From: Parerythrobacter_A sp963838735
GTDB lineage: Bacteria > Pseudomonadota > Alphaproteobacteria > Sphingomonadales > Sphingomonadaceae
Length of the DNA: 64,000 nucleotides
Direction: 5' to 3'
Assembly (NCBI GenBank): GCA_963838735.1
Contig: CAWISG010000003.1
Span: 248,001-312,000 of the forward strand
Shown piece by piece: positions 52,609-61,574 of the stretch. Every line of letters begins with the position of its first letter. Position 1 is the first letter of the stretch. The notes beneath the pieces were generated by a model. The model was given only the letters and a program-made list of their open reading frames with translations. It had not been told where the DNA came from and ran no database searches. The position numbers were made by a program, and so were the translations under genes.

Positions 52609-53396
52609 CAGCCGTATCGTCCTGTAATATAATCCTGCGTGCGTTGTTCCAGCGGATTGGTGAAGATGTCGGATGTCTTGCCGTACTCCACCATCTTGCC
52701 CAGATGAAAAAAGGCGGTTCTTTGTGATACGCGCGCGGCTTGCTGCATCGAGTGCGTCACGATGACGATGGCATAGCGACCGCTCAGTTCGTCGATCAGT
52801 TCTTCGATACGCGCGGTGGCGATCGGGTCCAGCGCGGAGCAAGGTTCGTCCATCAGGATGACTTCAGGATCAACCGCAATGGCGCGCGCGATGCACAGGC
52901 GCTGCTGCTGTCCACCGGATAGGGCGGTGCCGCTATCGTCCAGCCGGTCCTTGACCTCGTCCCACAATCCCGCGCGCCGCAGTGAATTTTCGACCACGGT
53001 ATCGAGGCTGGCCTTGCCTTCGGCCAGCCCGTGGATCTTAGGGCCATAAGCAATGTTGTCGTAGATCGACTTGGGGAACGGGTTTGGCTTCTGGAATACC
53101 ATTCCTACCCGTGCGCGCAGCTGCACCACGTCCATACGTGATTTGTAGATATCTTCGCCATCCAGCGTAATTTCGCCCTCGACCCGCGCGGTCGGGATCG
53201 TGTCGTTCATGCGGTTCAGCGAGCGCAGAAAGGTGGATTTGCCGCAACCGGACGGGCCGATGAAGGCGGTGACGTAATCGGTCGGAATGTCGATCGAAAC
53301 GTCGTCGATCGCCTTCTTCTGCCCGTAATATACGGAGACATTCTTCGCGCCCATCTTTGCTGCGGTGTCGTCAAGGTTGGGGTGGATTACGGTCAC
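52608..53396 (-). CDS. pstB: Phosphate ABC transporter ATP-binding protein
   Basis: 262 residues from the GTG at 53396. Walker A GPSGCGKST (47-55), Q-loop in VFQKPNPFPKSIYDN, signature LSGGQQQRLCIARA, Walker B VILMDEPCSALD and H-loop VTHSMQQA. It energises phosphate import by PstC/PstA. Its GTG overlaps the pstA stop by 4 bp; an internal ATG at 53354 is possible. Confidence 0.95.
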   Translation of the reverse strand: MTVIHPNLDDTAAKMGAKNVSVYYGQKKAIDDVSIDIPTDYVTAFIGPSGCGKSTFLRSLNRMNDTIPTARVEGEITLDGEDIYKSRMDVVQLRARVGMVFQKPNPFPKSIYDNIAYGPKIHGLAEGKASLDTVVENSLRRAGLWDEVKDRLDDSGTALSGGQQQRLCIARAIAVDPEVILMDEPCSALDPIATARIEELIDELSGRYAIVIVTHSMQQAARVSQRTAFFHLGKMVEYGKTSDIFTNPLEQRTQDYITGRYG

Positions 53397-54688
53397 CAGG
53401 TTTTCTCGAACTTGTTGCGCAGGTAAATGGCGAGGGCGTTCATCGCGAGCAGGAACAGCAATAGCACGATAATCGCGGCAGAGGTACGTTCGACGAAGCC
53501 ACGGTCGATTTCGTCCGACCACAGGAATATCTGCATCGGCAGGACGGTGGCGGGCGAGGTCAGACCGTCCGGCGGGGTTGCCACAAAAGCACGCATGCCA
53601 ATCAACAGCAGTGGTGCGGTTTCGCCAAGCGCGCGCGACATGCCGATGATGGTGCCGGTCAGTATGCCAGGCAGGGCGAGTGGCAAAACATGATGGAACA
53701 CGACCTGCACAGGGGAAGCACCCATCGCCAGCGCGCCATCGCGGATAGAGGGCGGCACGGCCTGGATCGCGTTACGACCGGAAATCACGATGACCGGCAT
53801 GGTCATCAGCGCCAGCGTCATCCCGCCAATCACAGGCGCGGAACGCAGGTTGGGAAACAGCCACAGGAACACCGCAAGGCCGAGCAGCCCGAAGATGATC
53901 GAAGGCACGGCCGCGAGGTTGTTGATCGATAGCTCGATAATGTCGGTCCAGCGGTTTTTGGGCGCGTATTCTTCCAGATAGAGCGCCGCCATCACGCCGA
54001 TGGGGAAGGCCAGCGCCAGCGTGACCAGCATGGTCAGCATAGAACCTTTGAGTGCCCCCCAGATGCCCGCCGCCTGTGGGTCCGTCGCGTCCGAACGGGA
54101 CAGAAAGCCGCCATCGAAATTGTCGGCAATCAGCCCGCGCTGTTCGAGCGACCGGGCCAGCGGTTGCAGGTCCGACGACCCCGTGCCCGAAAACGCGGCG
54201 GCCATGTCGGGCGATGTCGGCAACCAGAAGGTCGTTTGCTGCTGCGCGATTTCGGGATCGGCAATGATCGCGGTGGCCACCTCGCGCCAGGCGTTACCAT
54301 TGAGCTGTTCGGCACCCTCTTCGCCGAGCGCCGTCTGTGCAGCGGACGCCACGATTTCGGGCAGGCCCTGCATCTCTAGCCCCTGCGCGGCGCCCGGTTG
54401 TGCCATCGCCTGCGGATCGGCGGAGAGGCCCGTTTGCGCGAAATCGACCGTCACGGCAATTTCAGTGCGCTGGAAACCGCCGAACCCGTTGATCGTCATG
54501 TTCGCCAGCAGGATCAGCAGCACGAGTACCGAAAAAGCAATGGCTGCAAGGCCGAGATATTTGAACCGACGCTCTGCCGCATAGCGCTTGCGCAGCCGCT
54601 GCTCGAACGCGGTGGTGCGGGTCGGCGACACGGTCTGGTCGGGCGAATTAGCCGGCATGGGAGGCGGCAGGGGCACAGTATCAGTCAT
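53393..54688 (-). CDS. pstA: Phosphate ABC transporter permease PstA
   Basis: 431 residues from the ATG at 54688. A proline-rich N-terminus, one helix (about 45-70), then a periplasmic segment of ~140 residues (DUF3333-like) before five helices of the permease core. EAA-type loop GASPVQVVFHHVLPLALPGILTGTI is present. The extra periplasmic domain makes it longer than the ~280-residue enteric PstA, as in many alphaproteobacteria. Overlaps pstC by 8 bp. Confidence 0.93.
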   Translation of the reverse strand: MTDTVPLPPPMPANSPDQTVSPTRTTAFEQRLRKRYAAERRFKYLGLAAIAFSVLVLLILLANMTINGFGGFQRTEIAVTVDFAQTGLSADPQAMAQPGAAQGLEMQGLPEIVASAAQTALGEEGAEQLNGNAWREVATAIIADPEIAQQQTTFWLPTSPDMAAAFSGTGSSDLQPLARSLEQRGLIADNFDGGFLSRSDATDPQAAGIWGALKGSMLTMLVTLALAFPIGVMAALYLEEYAPKNRWTDIIELSINNLAAVPSIIFGLLGLAVFLWLFPNLRSAPVIGGMTLALMTMPVIVISGRNAIQAVPPSIRDGALAMGASPVQVVFHHVLPLALPGILTGTIIGMSRALGETAPLLLIGMRAFVATPPDGLTSPATVLPMQIFLWSDEIDRGFVERTSAAIIVLLLFLLAMNALAIYLRNKFEKTW

Positions 54689-56066
54689 AGGCTTCGCGGA
54701 ACCTCCTGACGACGCGCAGGGCGATGAAGTTGAGCACAAGCGTCACAAGGAACAGCACGAAGCCCAACGCAAAGGCACTCAGGGTCGTATGGTGTTCGGT
54801 GCTAGCCTCACCGGTCAGCATCGCGACAATCTGTACCGTTACCGTCGTCATGGAATCCAGCGGATTGGCGCTCAGATTGGCGGCAGTAGAGGCGGCCATC
54901 ACCACGATCATGGTTTCGCCGATCGCGCGGCTGATTGCCAGCATCACGCCTGCGACAATTCCAGGCAGCGCAGCGGGTATCAGCACGCGCTTGATCGTTT
55001 CGGAGCGGGTTGCCCCCATCGCAAGGCTGCCATCGCGCATGGCGGAAGGAACGGCCTGGATGGAATCATCGGCCATCGAGGAGACGAAGGGGATAATCAT
55101 CACACCCATGACCAGCCCCGCCGCCAGGGCGCTTTCACTCGACGCGCCGCCGATGCCGATTGCCTGCGCAACGTCGCGGATGAAGGGCGCAACGGTTAGC
55201 GCCGCGAAATAGCCATACACAACCGTCGGCACCCCAGCGAGGATCTCCAGCGCGGGCTTGATGTACCGCCGCACGCGCGGATTAGCGTATTGCGTCAGGT
55301 AGATCGCGCTCATCAGGCCGAGCGGTATGGCAACCAGCATGGCGATGATTGCACCGATGAAGATCGTGCCCCAGAACAGCGGAACGGCCCCGTAGCGTGC
55401 GCCGTCGGCCACATCCATGCTGCTCATGGGGTCGGGATTCCATTGCGTCCCGAACAGGAAATCCAGCGGATTGACCATATTGAAGAACCGGATCGTCTCG
55501 AACACCAGGCTGGCGACGATGCCCAGCGTTGTCAGGATTGCCACCAGCGACGCCAACAGCAGGATGGTCATCACCGTCCGCTCGACCCGGGTGCGGGCGG
55601 TGAAGTCCGGGTTGAGACGCAGGAACGCGAATACGCCCCCTGCAAAAGCAATTACGAGGGCAGTGGCCAAACCGATCAGGTCGAAGCGAAGATGGGCCGC
55701 GCGGAACGGCTCAACCAGAGCGCGCGCCTCGTCATTGAACACATCCAGTGCGGAGCCTGTGGCCACCGCTTGCGCTTCGCGCAAAAGGTTGTCGCGCTGG
55801 AACCCGAAGGCGGGCAGGTCGGCAGCGGCGGGCGAGGCCAGCACGGATTGCATCACCAGATTGGGCGCGACGATGGCCCAGACAAACGCGAACAGGACGA
55901 CCGGCACTGCGATCCACAGCGCAACATACCAGGCATGGTATACCGGCAGCGAACGCAGCTGCGCCGCACCGACATCGCGACGAAAGGCCCAAGCCCGCGC
56001 GCGCCCGGCCAGCCAGCCGGCAAGACCAAGGCCGATGGCAAGAAGGAAAAGCAATCCGGCGGACAC
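54681..56066 (-). CDS. pstC: Phosphate ABC transporter permease PstC
   Basis: About 461 residues from a GTG at 56066, chosen because it starts right at the first hydrophobic helix (SAGLLFLLAIGLGLAGWLAG); an upstream frame to 56231 has no membrane or conserved sequence. Long PstC with N-terminal helices, a periplasmic loop, and a six-helix core; the EAA loop is GATRSETIKRVLIPAALPGIVAGVM. Partner of PstA. No pstS (phosphate-binding protein) lies in the operon. Confidence 0.9.
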   Translation of the reverse strand: MSAGLLFLLAIGLGLAGWLAGRARAWAFRRDVGAAQLRSLPVYHAWYVALWIAVPVVLFAFVWAIVAPNLVMQSVLASPAAADLPAFGFQRDNLLREAQAVATGSALDVFNDEARALVEPFRAAHLRFDLIGLATALVIAFAGGVFAFLRLNPDFTARTRVERTVMTILLLASLVAILTTLGIVASLVFETIRFFNMVNPLDFLFGTQWNPDPMSSMDVADGARYGAVPLFWGTIFIGAIIAMLVAIPLGLMSAIYLTQYANPRVRRYIKPALEILAGVPTVVYGYFAALTVAPFIRDVAQAIGIGGASSESALAAGLVMGVMIIPFVSSMADDSIQAVPSAMRDGSLAMGATRSETIKRVLIPAALPGIVAGVMLAISRAIGETMIVVMAASTAANLSANPLDSMTTVTVQIVAMLTGEASTEHHTTLSAFALGFVLFLVTLVLNFIALRVVRRFREAYD

Positions 56067-56307
56067 TAGCCCCGGTTTCCTCTCGGAAGCGGCACGCCGG
56101 TTGCGCGGCCACAAGGCATCATATGCGGGCAGAAAGCGATGATTGCTGCTTTCTTGGTCACCACACACCCCACCCTCGGCCCCTGGCGGCCACATTGTCG
56201 ATTCACATATCCGGCGTCGCAGTCTGCCCATTCACGCGCGGCGCACGAATCCTATGGCTGCTATGCGATGGACAGACCCCGCTTGTGGATGATTTGTGAC
56301 ACGTGCG
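56067..56307. other. Intergenic region between phoR and pstC
   Basis: 241 bp. A pst promoter or Pho box could lie here, but I could not fix a convincing CTGTCAT-type pair. The pstC frame remains open up to 56231, so the annotated start could be further upstream. No RNA gene seen. Confidence 0.4.
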
Positions 56308-57507
56308 TTACGCGCGGGCTTCGGTGTCCCCGACAGCCTCTATCGGGAACCGCACGGTGAAGGTGGTGCCGACGCCTTCCTCGCTGGCAATATCCAGCCT
56401 TCCCGCGTGGCGTTCGACGATATGCTTGACGATGGCGAGACCCAGTCCCGTGCCGCCCGATGCGCGGCTGCGCCCCGGCTCGGTGCGGTAAAATCGCCGC
56501 GTGAGGTGGGGGAGGTGCTCCGCCGCGATGCCTTCGCCGCGATCGACAATCATCAACCTTGGTTCGCCATTCCGGCCCAGATCCAGCCGGACGGTCACCG
56601 GCGATCCCGCCGCCCCGTATTTTAGCGCATTATCCACTAGGTTGCGGACCAGCTGTTCAAGCTGCCGCGGATCGCCCCTGATCTCGGGTACTTCGGAGAG
56701 GTCCAGATTAACCCGCTCCGCCCGCTCCAGGCCGGCCGCATCGCGCGAGGCGCGTTCCACGATCGGGGCGAGCTGCACGGGTTCTTCCGGTCGGTCGTTC
56801 TTCTCCGCCTCGACCCGGGACAGGGACATCAAGTCGCTGACCAGCGACTGCATCCGGCTTGCTTCCTTCAAAATCGTGCTGAGAAATTTCTTGCGCACAT
56901 TGGGATGCTTTGCCGCGCCATCTTCCAGCAGCGTCTCGACATAGCCGATGATGGAGGCCAGCGGCGTGCGCAGTTCGTGACTGGCATTGGCGACGAAATC
57001 GGTGTGGGCCCGGCTGACATCCGCCTCACTCGACTGGTCGAGCAGTTCGATAACTGCCGTGCGCGCGTCAAGCTGTTGCAAGTGAAACAGCCAGGCATCG
57101 CTGCGACGGACGAGGCCGCGAACCTGCGTACGGCCAGTGCGGCCAGCATCGATCAGCGCGACGGCCTCGGGCTGGCGAAAGGCCACCCGCGCATTCTGTT
57201 GCACCACATGGTTGCCCAGCACCCGCCGCGCCGCGCCATTGGCTGTCACGATACGCCCGCGCTCGGTAAGCAGGATGGGTGTGACGGAATCTTCGATAAG
57301 GCGGGTCAGCCCGCGGATATCGTACCGGTCGTCCTTGACCACACGCTTGTCTTCGGGGGGCTTCCAATAGGCAAGGGCGAGCGTGCAGACCCATACCAGC
57401 AGCACGACGAGCGACAGGGCCAGTTCACCGGTTAGTAAAATGAGAAATGCGCACGTCGCAATCGCGAGGCAGAGGCCCGCCCAGGGGAAGATACCGCGAA
57501 CAGGCAT
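56308..57507 (-). CDS. phoR: Phosphate regulon sensor histidine kinase PhoR
   Basis: 399 residues. Two N-terminal helices (about 8-48), a PAS-like segment (about 65-155), then HisKA with His177 in NASHELRTPLASI and HATPase with N-box NLVDNALKYG, GEGIA and GGTGLGLAIVKHI. It phosphorylates PhoB under low phosphate. First gene of the operon by order; tRNA-Glu lies upstream. The C-terminal ERRFPIEAVGD part is of usual length. Confidence 0.93.
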   Translation of the reverse strand: MPVRGIFPWAGLCLAIATCAFLILLTGELALSLVVLLVWVCTLALAYWKPPEDKRVVKDDRYDIRGLTRLIEDSVTPILLTERGRIVTANGAARRVLGNHVVQQNARVAFRQPEAVALIDAGRTGRTQVRGLVRRSDAWLFHLQQLDARTAVIELLDQSSEADVSRAHTDFVANASHELRTPLASIIGYVETLLEDGAAKHPNVRKKFLSTILKEASRMQSLVSDLMSLSRVEAEKNDRPEEPVQLAPIVERASRDAAGLERAERVNLDLSEVPEIRGDPRQLEQLVRNLVDNALKYGAAGSPVTVRLDLGRNGEPRLMIVDRGEGIAAEHLPHLTRRFYRTEPGRSRASGGTGLGLAIVKHIVERHAGRLDIASEEGVGTTFTVRFPIEAVGDTEARA

Positions 57508-57569
57508 GAATGCGATCTAACGTCAAAATGCTACCCGAACCAGCGCCAATGGCGTGCCGGGTGTGCCGG

Positions 57570-57644
57570 TGGTGACCCCTACGGGAATCGAACCCGTGTT
57601 TCAGCCGTGAAAGGGCCGCGTCCTAACCGCTAGACGAAGGGGCC
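57570..57644 (-). tRNA. tRNA-Glu(TTC)
   Basis: 75 nt including encoded CCA. Acceptor GGCCCCT/AGGGGTC (one G-T pair), anticodon loop CTTTCAC with anticodon TTC, T-loop GGTTCGATTCC. On the minus strand. Confidence 0.96.
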
Positions 57645-57677
57645 AAGCCGGTGCATCGAACCGATGGCGTGGCGGCG

Positions 57678-57706
57678 CAATTAGGGTTCGACACCGATTG
57701 CGTCAA
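57678..57706 (-). promoter_or_regulatory. Promoter of tRNA-Glu
   Basis: Minus-strand TTGACG (plus 57701-57706), 17-bp spacer, TAATTG (plus 57678-57683). The -10 ends 33 bp before the tRNA 5' end. Confidence 0.55.
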
Positions 57707-57734
57707 GACCAACCTTGCAATGTTTGCTTCAGGC

Positions 57735-59525
57735 TCAGTCGGCCCAGGCGGCATCCTCGACATGGAGTTCGGCAGCGGGGCGCGCGCCCCAGTCGTCAAT
57801 CCTGGCGCGTCCGGCCAGCCACAACCGGCGTCCCTTGCCGCCGTGCAGCAATGCTTGCCCCCAGTCGGTCTCCGCCGCGCGGAAGGCGATGGCTTTGATC
57901 GAACCGCCGTCCTGCCCGCCCACGATCATGCGCAGGTGGTCGGTGCCCACGATGTCCGCCTTGATGAGATGCACCGGACCGACCGCCAGCTTGGGTCCGG
58001 GCCAGCCAACGCCGTATGGGCCAGCGGTTTCCAGCGTTTCGACCAGTTCCGGCGTCAAGCCGAGCGGCGCGATGGCGAGGTCCAGCTTCAAGCTTTGCGC
58101 GCCCTGCGCCTTGGCTACGTCGGTGGCGAGCCGGGTATCGAGCCATTCGGCCATCGCGTCGATCCTGTCGCCCGCCACGGTCAGCCCGGCCGCCATCGCA
58201 TGGCCCCCGCCCGCGACCAGCAGGCCTTCTTCGCGCATGGCAATGACCGCCGCACCCAGATCGACGCCGGGGATAGAGCGGGCCGAACCCTTGCCTTCGC
58301 CACTGTCCGCGTCGCGCGCGATTACCACAGTGGGTTTGCCGGTTTTTTCCTTCAGGCGACCTGCGACGATCCCGATAACGCCGGGGTGCCACCCTTCGCC
58401 CGATACGACGATAACCGAGCGGTTGTGCTGGGCTGCTAGCTGTTTCTCGGCCTCTTCCTGCACGCCCGCCTCGACACCGCGCCGTTCCTCGTTGAGTTGC
58501 GATAGTTGCGCGGCGATGTCTGCAGCCTCGGCGGCGTCGCCCGTGGTCAGCAATCGCACGCCAAGCGTCGCCTCGCCGACCCTTCCGCCCGCATTGATGC
58601 GAGGGCCGAGTGCAAAACCGAGATCGCTGCATACCGGCGCGCGTTTCAGGCGGCTCGCGTCGATCAGTGCCGCCATGCCGATATTCTCGCGCCTGGCCAT
58701 GATCTTCAGCCCCTGCGCCACGAAGGCGCGATTGAGCCCATGCAGCTGGGCGACATCGGCCACCGTCCCCAGCGCCACCAGATCGAGCAGCGACATCAGG
58801 TCCGGCTCCGCCCGGTTGGCGAAATAGCCTTGCGCGCGCAACACGCGCACGATCTCGATCGCCAGCAGGAACGCCACGCCGACCGCCGCGAGATGGCCGA
58901 ACCCGGCGGCCTCCACGCTCTCGTCCAGCCGGTTCGGATTGACCAGCGCGATGGTCTTTGGAAGCTCGTGCGCGCATTTGTGATGGTCTACCACCACCAC
59001 GTCGATGCCCACCCGATGCGCCATGTCGAGCGCCTCGAACGCCATCGCGCCGCAATCGACGGTCACTACAAGTGTAGAGCCGCTTTCGCCTAGCTCGACC
59101 AGTGCCTTCCCGCTCGGTCCGTATCCTTCCAGCAGGCGGTCCGGAATGTAATACGCCGCATCGCCGCCCAGCATCCGCACCAGCCGGATCAGCAGCGCCG
59201 CGCTGGTGGCTCCGTCTACGTCGTAGTCGCCGTAGACGGTCATTTGCTCACCGGACAGAACCGCCTGCGCGATGCGCAGGGCGGCGGTGTGCATGTCCTG
59301 GAAAATGGCTGGATCGGGCAGGAAGGCGCGCAGGGTGGGGCGGGCGTAGCGCTCGAGATCGCTGCGATTTACCCCGCGCGACAGCAGCAACTGCGTGGCG
59401 ATGTCGTCCATCGCACCGGGAGACGCACCGGCCGTCTGTTCCATATTGCCGCCGCGCCAGTGCCACGCCTTGCCACTAAGCGAACGCTCGACGCCGAATA
59501 CGGGGGTGACGGTTCTGGTGGCCAT
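57735..59525 (-). CDS. recJ: Single-stranded-DNA-specific exonuclease RecJ
   Basis: 596 residues from the ATG at 59525. DHH-family 5'-3' exonuclease used in RecF recombination and repair. Signatures: VYGDYDVDGATSAALL (98-110), TVDCGA, VVVVDHHKCAHE (Asp180-His182), DLVALGTVADVAQL and the DHHA1-domain GGGHAMAAGLTV. A second repair gene of the window besides recG and the udgX pair. The two genes 84 bp apart at 59525/59610 are divergent. Confidence 0.95.
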   Translation of the reverse strand: MATRTVTPVFGVERSLSGKAWHWRGGNMEQTAGASPGAMDDIATQLLLSRGVNRSDLERYARPTLRAFLPDPAIFQDMHTAALRIAQAVLSGEQMTVYGDYDVDGATSAALLIRLVRMLGGDAAYYIPDRLLEGYGPSGKALVELGESGSTLVVTVDCGAMAFEALDMAHRVGIDVVVVDHHKCAHELPKTIALVNPNRLDESVEAAGFGHLAAVGVAFLLAIEIVRVLRAQGYFANRAEPDLMSLLDLVALGTVADVAQLHGLNRAFVAQGLKIMARRENIGMAALIDASRLKRAPVCSDLGFALGPRINAGGRVGEATLGVRLLTTGDAAEAADIAAQLSQLNEERRGVEAGVQEEAEKQLAAQHNRSVIVVSGEGWHPGVIGIVAGRLKEKTGKPTVVIARDADSGEGKGSARSIPGVDLGAAVIAMREEGLLVAGGGHAMAAGLTVAGDRIDAMAEWLDTRLATDVAKAQGAQSLKLDLAIAPLGLTPELVETLETAGPYGVGWPGPKLAVGPVHLIKADIVGTDHLRMIVGGQDGGSIKAIAFRAAETDWGQALLHGGKGRRLWLAGRARIDDWGARPAAELHVEDAAWAD

Positions 59526-59609
59526 GCGCGCCACCGTAGGCGCGGGCGGGCGTCACTGCCAAGAGCATGGCGATTGACAATCCTCCGCCGCGTTGGGACG
59601 ACAGCGGCG

Positions 59610-60098
59610 ATGGAGGAGATACCTTACCTGCTGATTGCATGGCACAGCCGCACCGGCACGGCGGAAGCGATGGCGCGTGCTATCGCTGCCGGGGCTGGCG
59701 ATGTCGCGCGATGTGTCAGCGTGCCGTATGTCACCGCAGAGGACATGCTGGCGGCAGAGGCCTATGTGTTCGTCTGCCCGGAAAATCTTGGCACGATGTC
59801 GGGCCTGATGAAGGAGATGTTCGACCGCACCTATTACCCGGCGCTGGGGCGGATCGAGGGGCGGGCCTATGCGACTGCGATTGCCGCGGGGTCCGATGGC
59901 ACGGGAGCGCAGCGCGACATCGACCGCATCGCCACCGGATGGCGGCTGAAGCGGGTGGCTAAGCCAATGATCGTCAACACCGCAGCCCAGACGCCGGAGC
60001 GTATCATGGCCGCGAAGTCGTGTCCGCCCGCCGCGCTTGCGCGATGTGAGGAACTGGGCGCGGCGCTGGCCGAGGGTCTGCGGATGGGTGTATTCTAG
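59610..60098 (+). CDS. Flavodoxin-like/NAD(P)H-dependent FMN reductase family protein
   Basis: 162 residues. Flavodoxin-type fold: HSRTGTAEAMARAIAAGAG forms the phosphate loop, and AYVFVCPENLGTMSGLMKEMFDRTYYPALGRIEGRAYATAIAAGSDGTGA is characteristic of the NAD(P)H:FMN reductase-like group. Predicted cytoplasmic. The function of the protein is not known. Divergent from recJ. The 60099-60483 interval beyond shows a degraded ORF only. Confidence 0.82.
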   Translation: MEEIPYLLIAWHSRTGTAEAMARAIAAGAGDVARCVSVPYVTAEDMLAAEAYVFVCPENLGTMSGLMKEMFDRTYYPALGRIEGRAYATAIAAGSDGTGAQRDIDRIATGWRLKRVAKPMIVNTAAQTPERIMAAKSCPPAALARCEELGAALAEGLRMGVF

Positions 60099-60103
60099 CA
60101 TCT

Positions 60104-60531
60104 GTACTTTGAAGGATTGCTCCGAAATCGAGCACCTAGGTGCGCTAACACTCAACGTGGTCCGACTTGCGCGGCACTTTGTGCGCGTGGACATTCAGGA
60201 ATGCATCCATCGCTACCGATCGCACGACACCGCGGCACGCGCGCGCAGGGAAATCTGCTCGCTATTTTCAGTCGCATGGCAAACCGTTCGGCATCGCGAC
60301 GCTATGGCTACGCTTCCCGCAAGGCGCCTGTCCTGATGCAGCATCCCTTGCGGATGTGGTCGGTGTGGCGACCCGTATGGGATGCACCGCCAGATAGCGG
60401 CGGACGATGAAAGCTTTGCCGCGGACGTGATGTTCGACACCGCGATCTTCTGCATCTCCGGTCCCGACGGCACCACGTTGCAACTAGCCGTTTCCGACAG
60501 CGGCAAAACCGTCCGGGTCCGGCGCTCTTGA
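60104..60531 (+). other. Gene-poor interval with a possible gene remnant
   Basis: No intact gene supported. Two plus-strand pieces read as coding: 60168-60397 (ARYFQSHGKPFGIA, PQGACPDAASLADVVGVATRMGC) and, in another frame, 60382-60531 (a 49-codon stretch DESFAADVMFDTAIFCISGPDG, ending RVRRS). Together they look like one small protein split by a frameshift near 60385. No family recognised. The end overlaps the convergent nitronate monooxygenase by 48 bp. Confidence 0.4.
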
Positions 60532-61527
60532 TACCAAGCCCTTGGGGTCATCCGCACCTCGCGCCGTTCTCTGGCCCAGCGCCTCCTGCGCCGCACAATA
60601 CTCCGCTTCCATTCGGTCCACGCGCGCCGCGACAGGTTCCACCGCTTCGACCATGCCAACCCCCTGGCCCGACCCCCAGATATCCTTCCACGCCTTGGCC
60701 TTGGAATTGCCGCCGGAGCCGAAATTCATTTTGCTGGGATCACTTTGCGGCAAGTCGTCGGGATTTAGCCCCGCCTTCTCGATGGAACCGCGCAAGTAGT
60801 TGCCATGCACGCCGGTGAACAGGTTGCTATAAACGATATCCTTCGCAGCACTTCCGACGATCTCGTCCTTGTAGGCCTGGTCCGCATTGGCTTCCTCCGT
60901 CGCGATCCACGGGCTGCCGATATAGGCGAAATCCGCACCCATTGCCTGTGCGCCCAGCACGCTGCGGCCATGCGCGATGGAGCCGGACAGCGCGACCAGC
61001 CCGTCGAACCAGCTGCGAATTTCCTGCATCAGCGCGAAGGGCGATTGCGTGCCGGCATGCCCGCCAGCGCCAGCCGCCACCGGAATCAGGCCGGTCGCGC
61101 CTTTTTCGATGGCCTTGCGTGCAAAGCGGTCGTTGATGACATCGTGCATACTGATGCCGCCCCAACCTTTGACGGCGGCAAAGATGTCTTCGCGCGCGCC
61201 AAGCGAAGTGATGGTCAGCGGCACCTGCCACTTGGCACAGACCTGCATGTCTTCTTCCAGCCGGTCGTTGCTGCGATGGACGATCTGGTTGACGGCATAG
61301 GGTGCGGCGGGGCGGTCTGGATTGTCGCGATTATGCGCGGCCAGTTCTTCCGTAATGCGATGCAGCCATTCGTCCAGCACGCCGGACGGACGCGCGTTCA
61401 GCGCCGGAAACGATCCGATCACCCCGGCCTTGCACTGCGCGATGACCAGGTCCGGGCCGGACACGATGAAGAGCGGCGCACCGATGATCGGCAGGCGCAG
61501 TTTGTCGAAAGGGGCGGGTAGAGGCAT
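60484..61527 (-). CDS. Nitronate monooxygenase family protein
   Basis: 347 residues from the ATG at 61527, with GGAGAA upstream. FMN-dependent TIM barrel (2-nitropropane dioxygenase): PIIGAPLFIVSGPDLVIAQCKAGVIGSFPALNARP, GLIPVAAGAGGHAGT, and MGADFAYIGSPWIATEEANA are the FMN-binding and substrate regions. Oxidises alkyl nitronates; the real substrate is uncertain. An ORF continuation to 61689 is not family-like. It follows the amidohydrolase by 47 bp, with the tandem repeat between. Confidence 0.87.
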   Translation of the reverse strand: MPLPAPFDKLRLPIIGAPLFIVSGPDLVIAQCKAGVIGSFPALNARPSGVLDEWLHRITEELAAHNRDNPDRPAAPYAVNQIVHRSNDRLEEDMQVCAKWQVPLTITSLGAREDIFAAVKGWGGISMHDVINDRFARKAIEKGATGLIPVAAGAGGHAGTQSPFALMQEIRSWFDGLVALSGSIAHGRSVLGAQAMGADFAYIGSPWIATEEANADQAYKDEIVGSAAKDIVYSNLFTGVHGNYLRGSIEKAGLNPDDLPQSDPSKMNFGSGGNSKAKAWKDIWGSGQGVGMVEAVEPVAARVDRMEAEYCAAQEALGQRTARGADDPKGLVSRAPDPDGFAAVGNG

Positions 61528-61552
61528 TGTGTTCTCCGGAAGAAATCGCTTT

Positions 61553-61572
61553 GAAAGTTTAGGAAAGTTTAG
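61553..61572. repeat. Tandem 10-bp duplication
   Basis: GAAAGTTTAG occurs twice in tandem immediately after the amidohydrolase gene on the minus strand, inside the gap to the nitronate monooxygenase. Purely descriptive, no function seen. Confidence 0.8.
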
Positions 61573-61574
61573 GC

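Noticed and set aside
56067..56307. Pho box before pstC.
   Set aside because: GTGTCACAAATCATCC and similar stretches do not form a proper spaced repeat; only a weak half-match.
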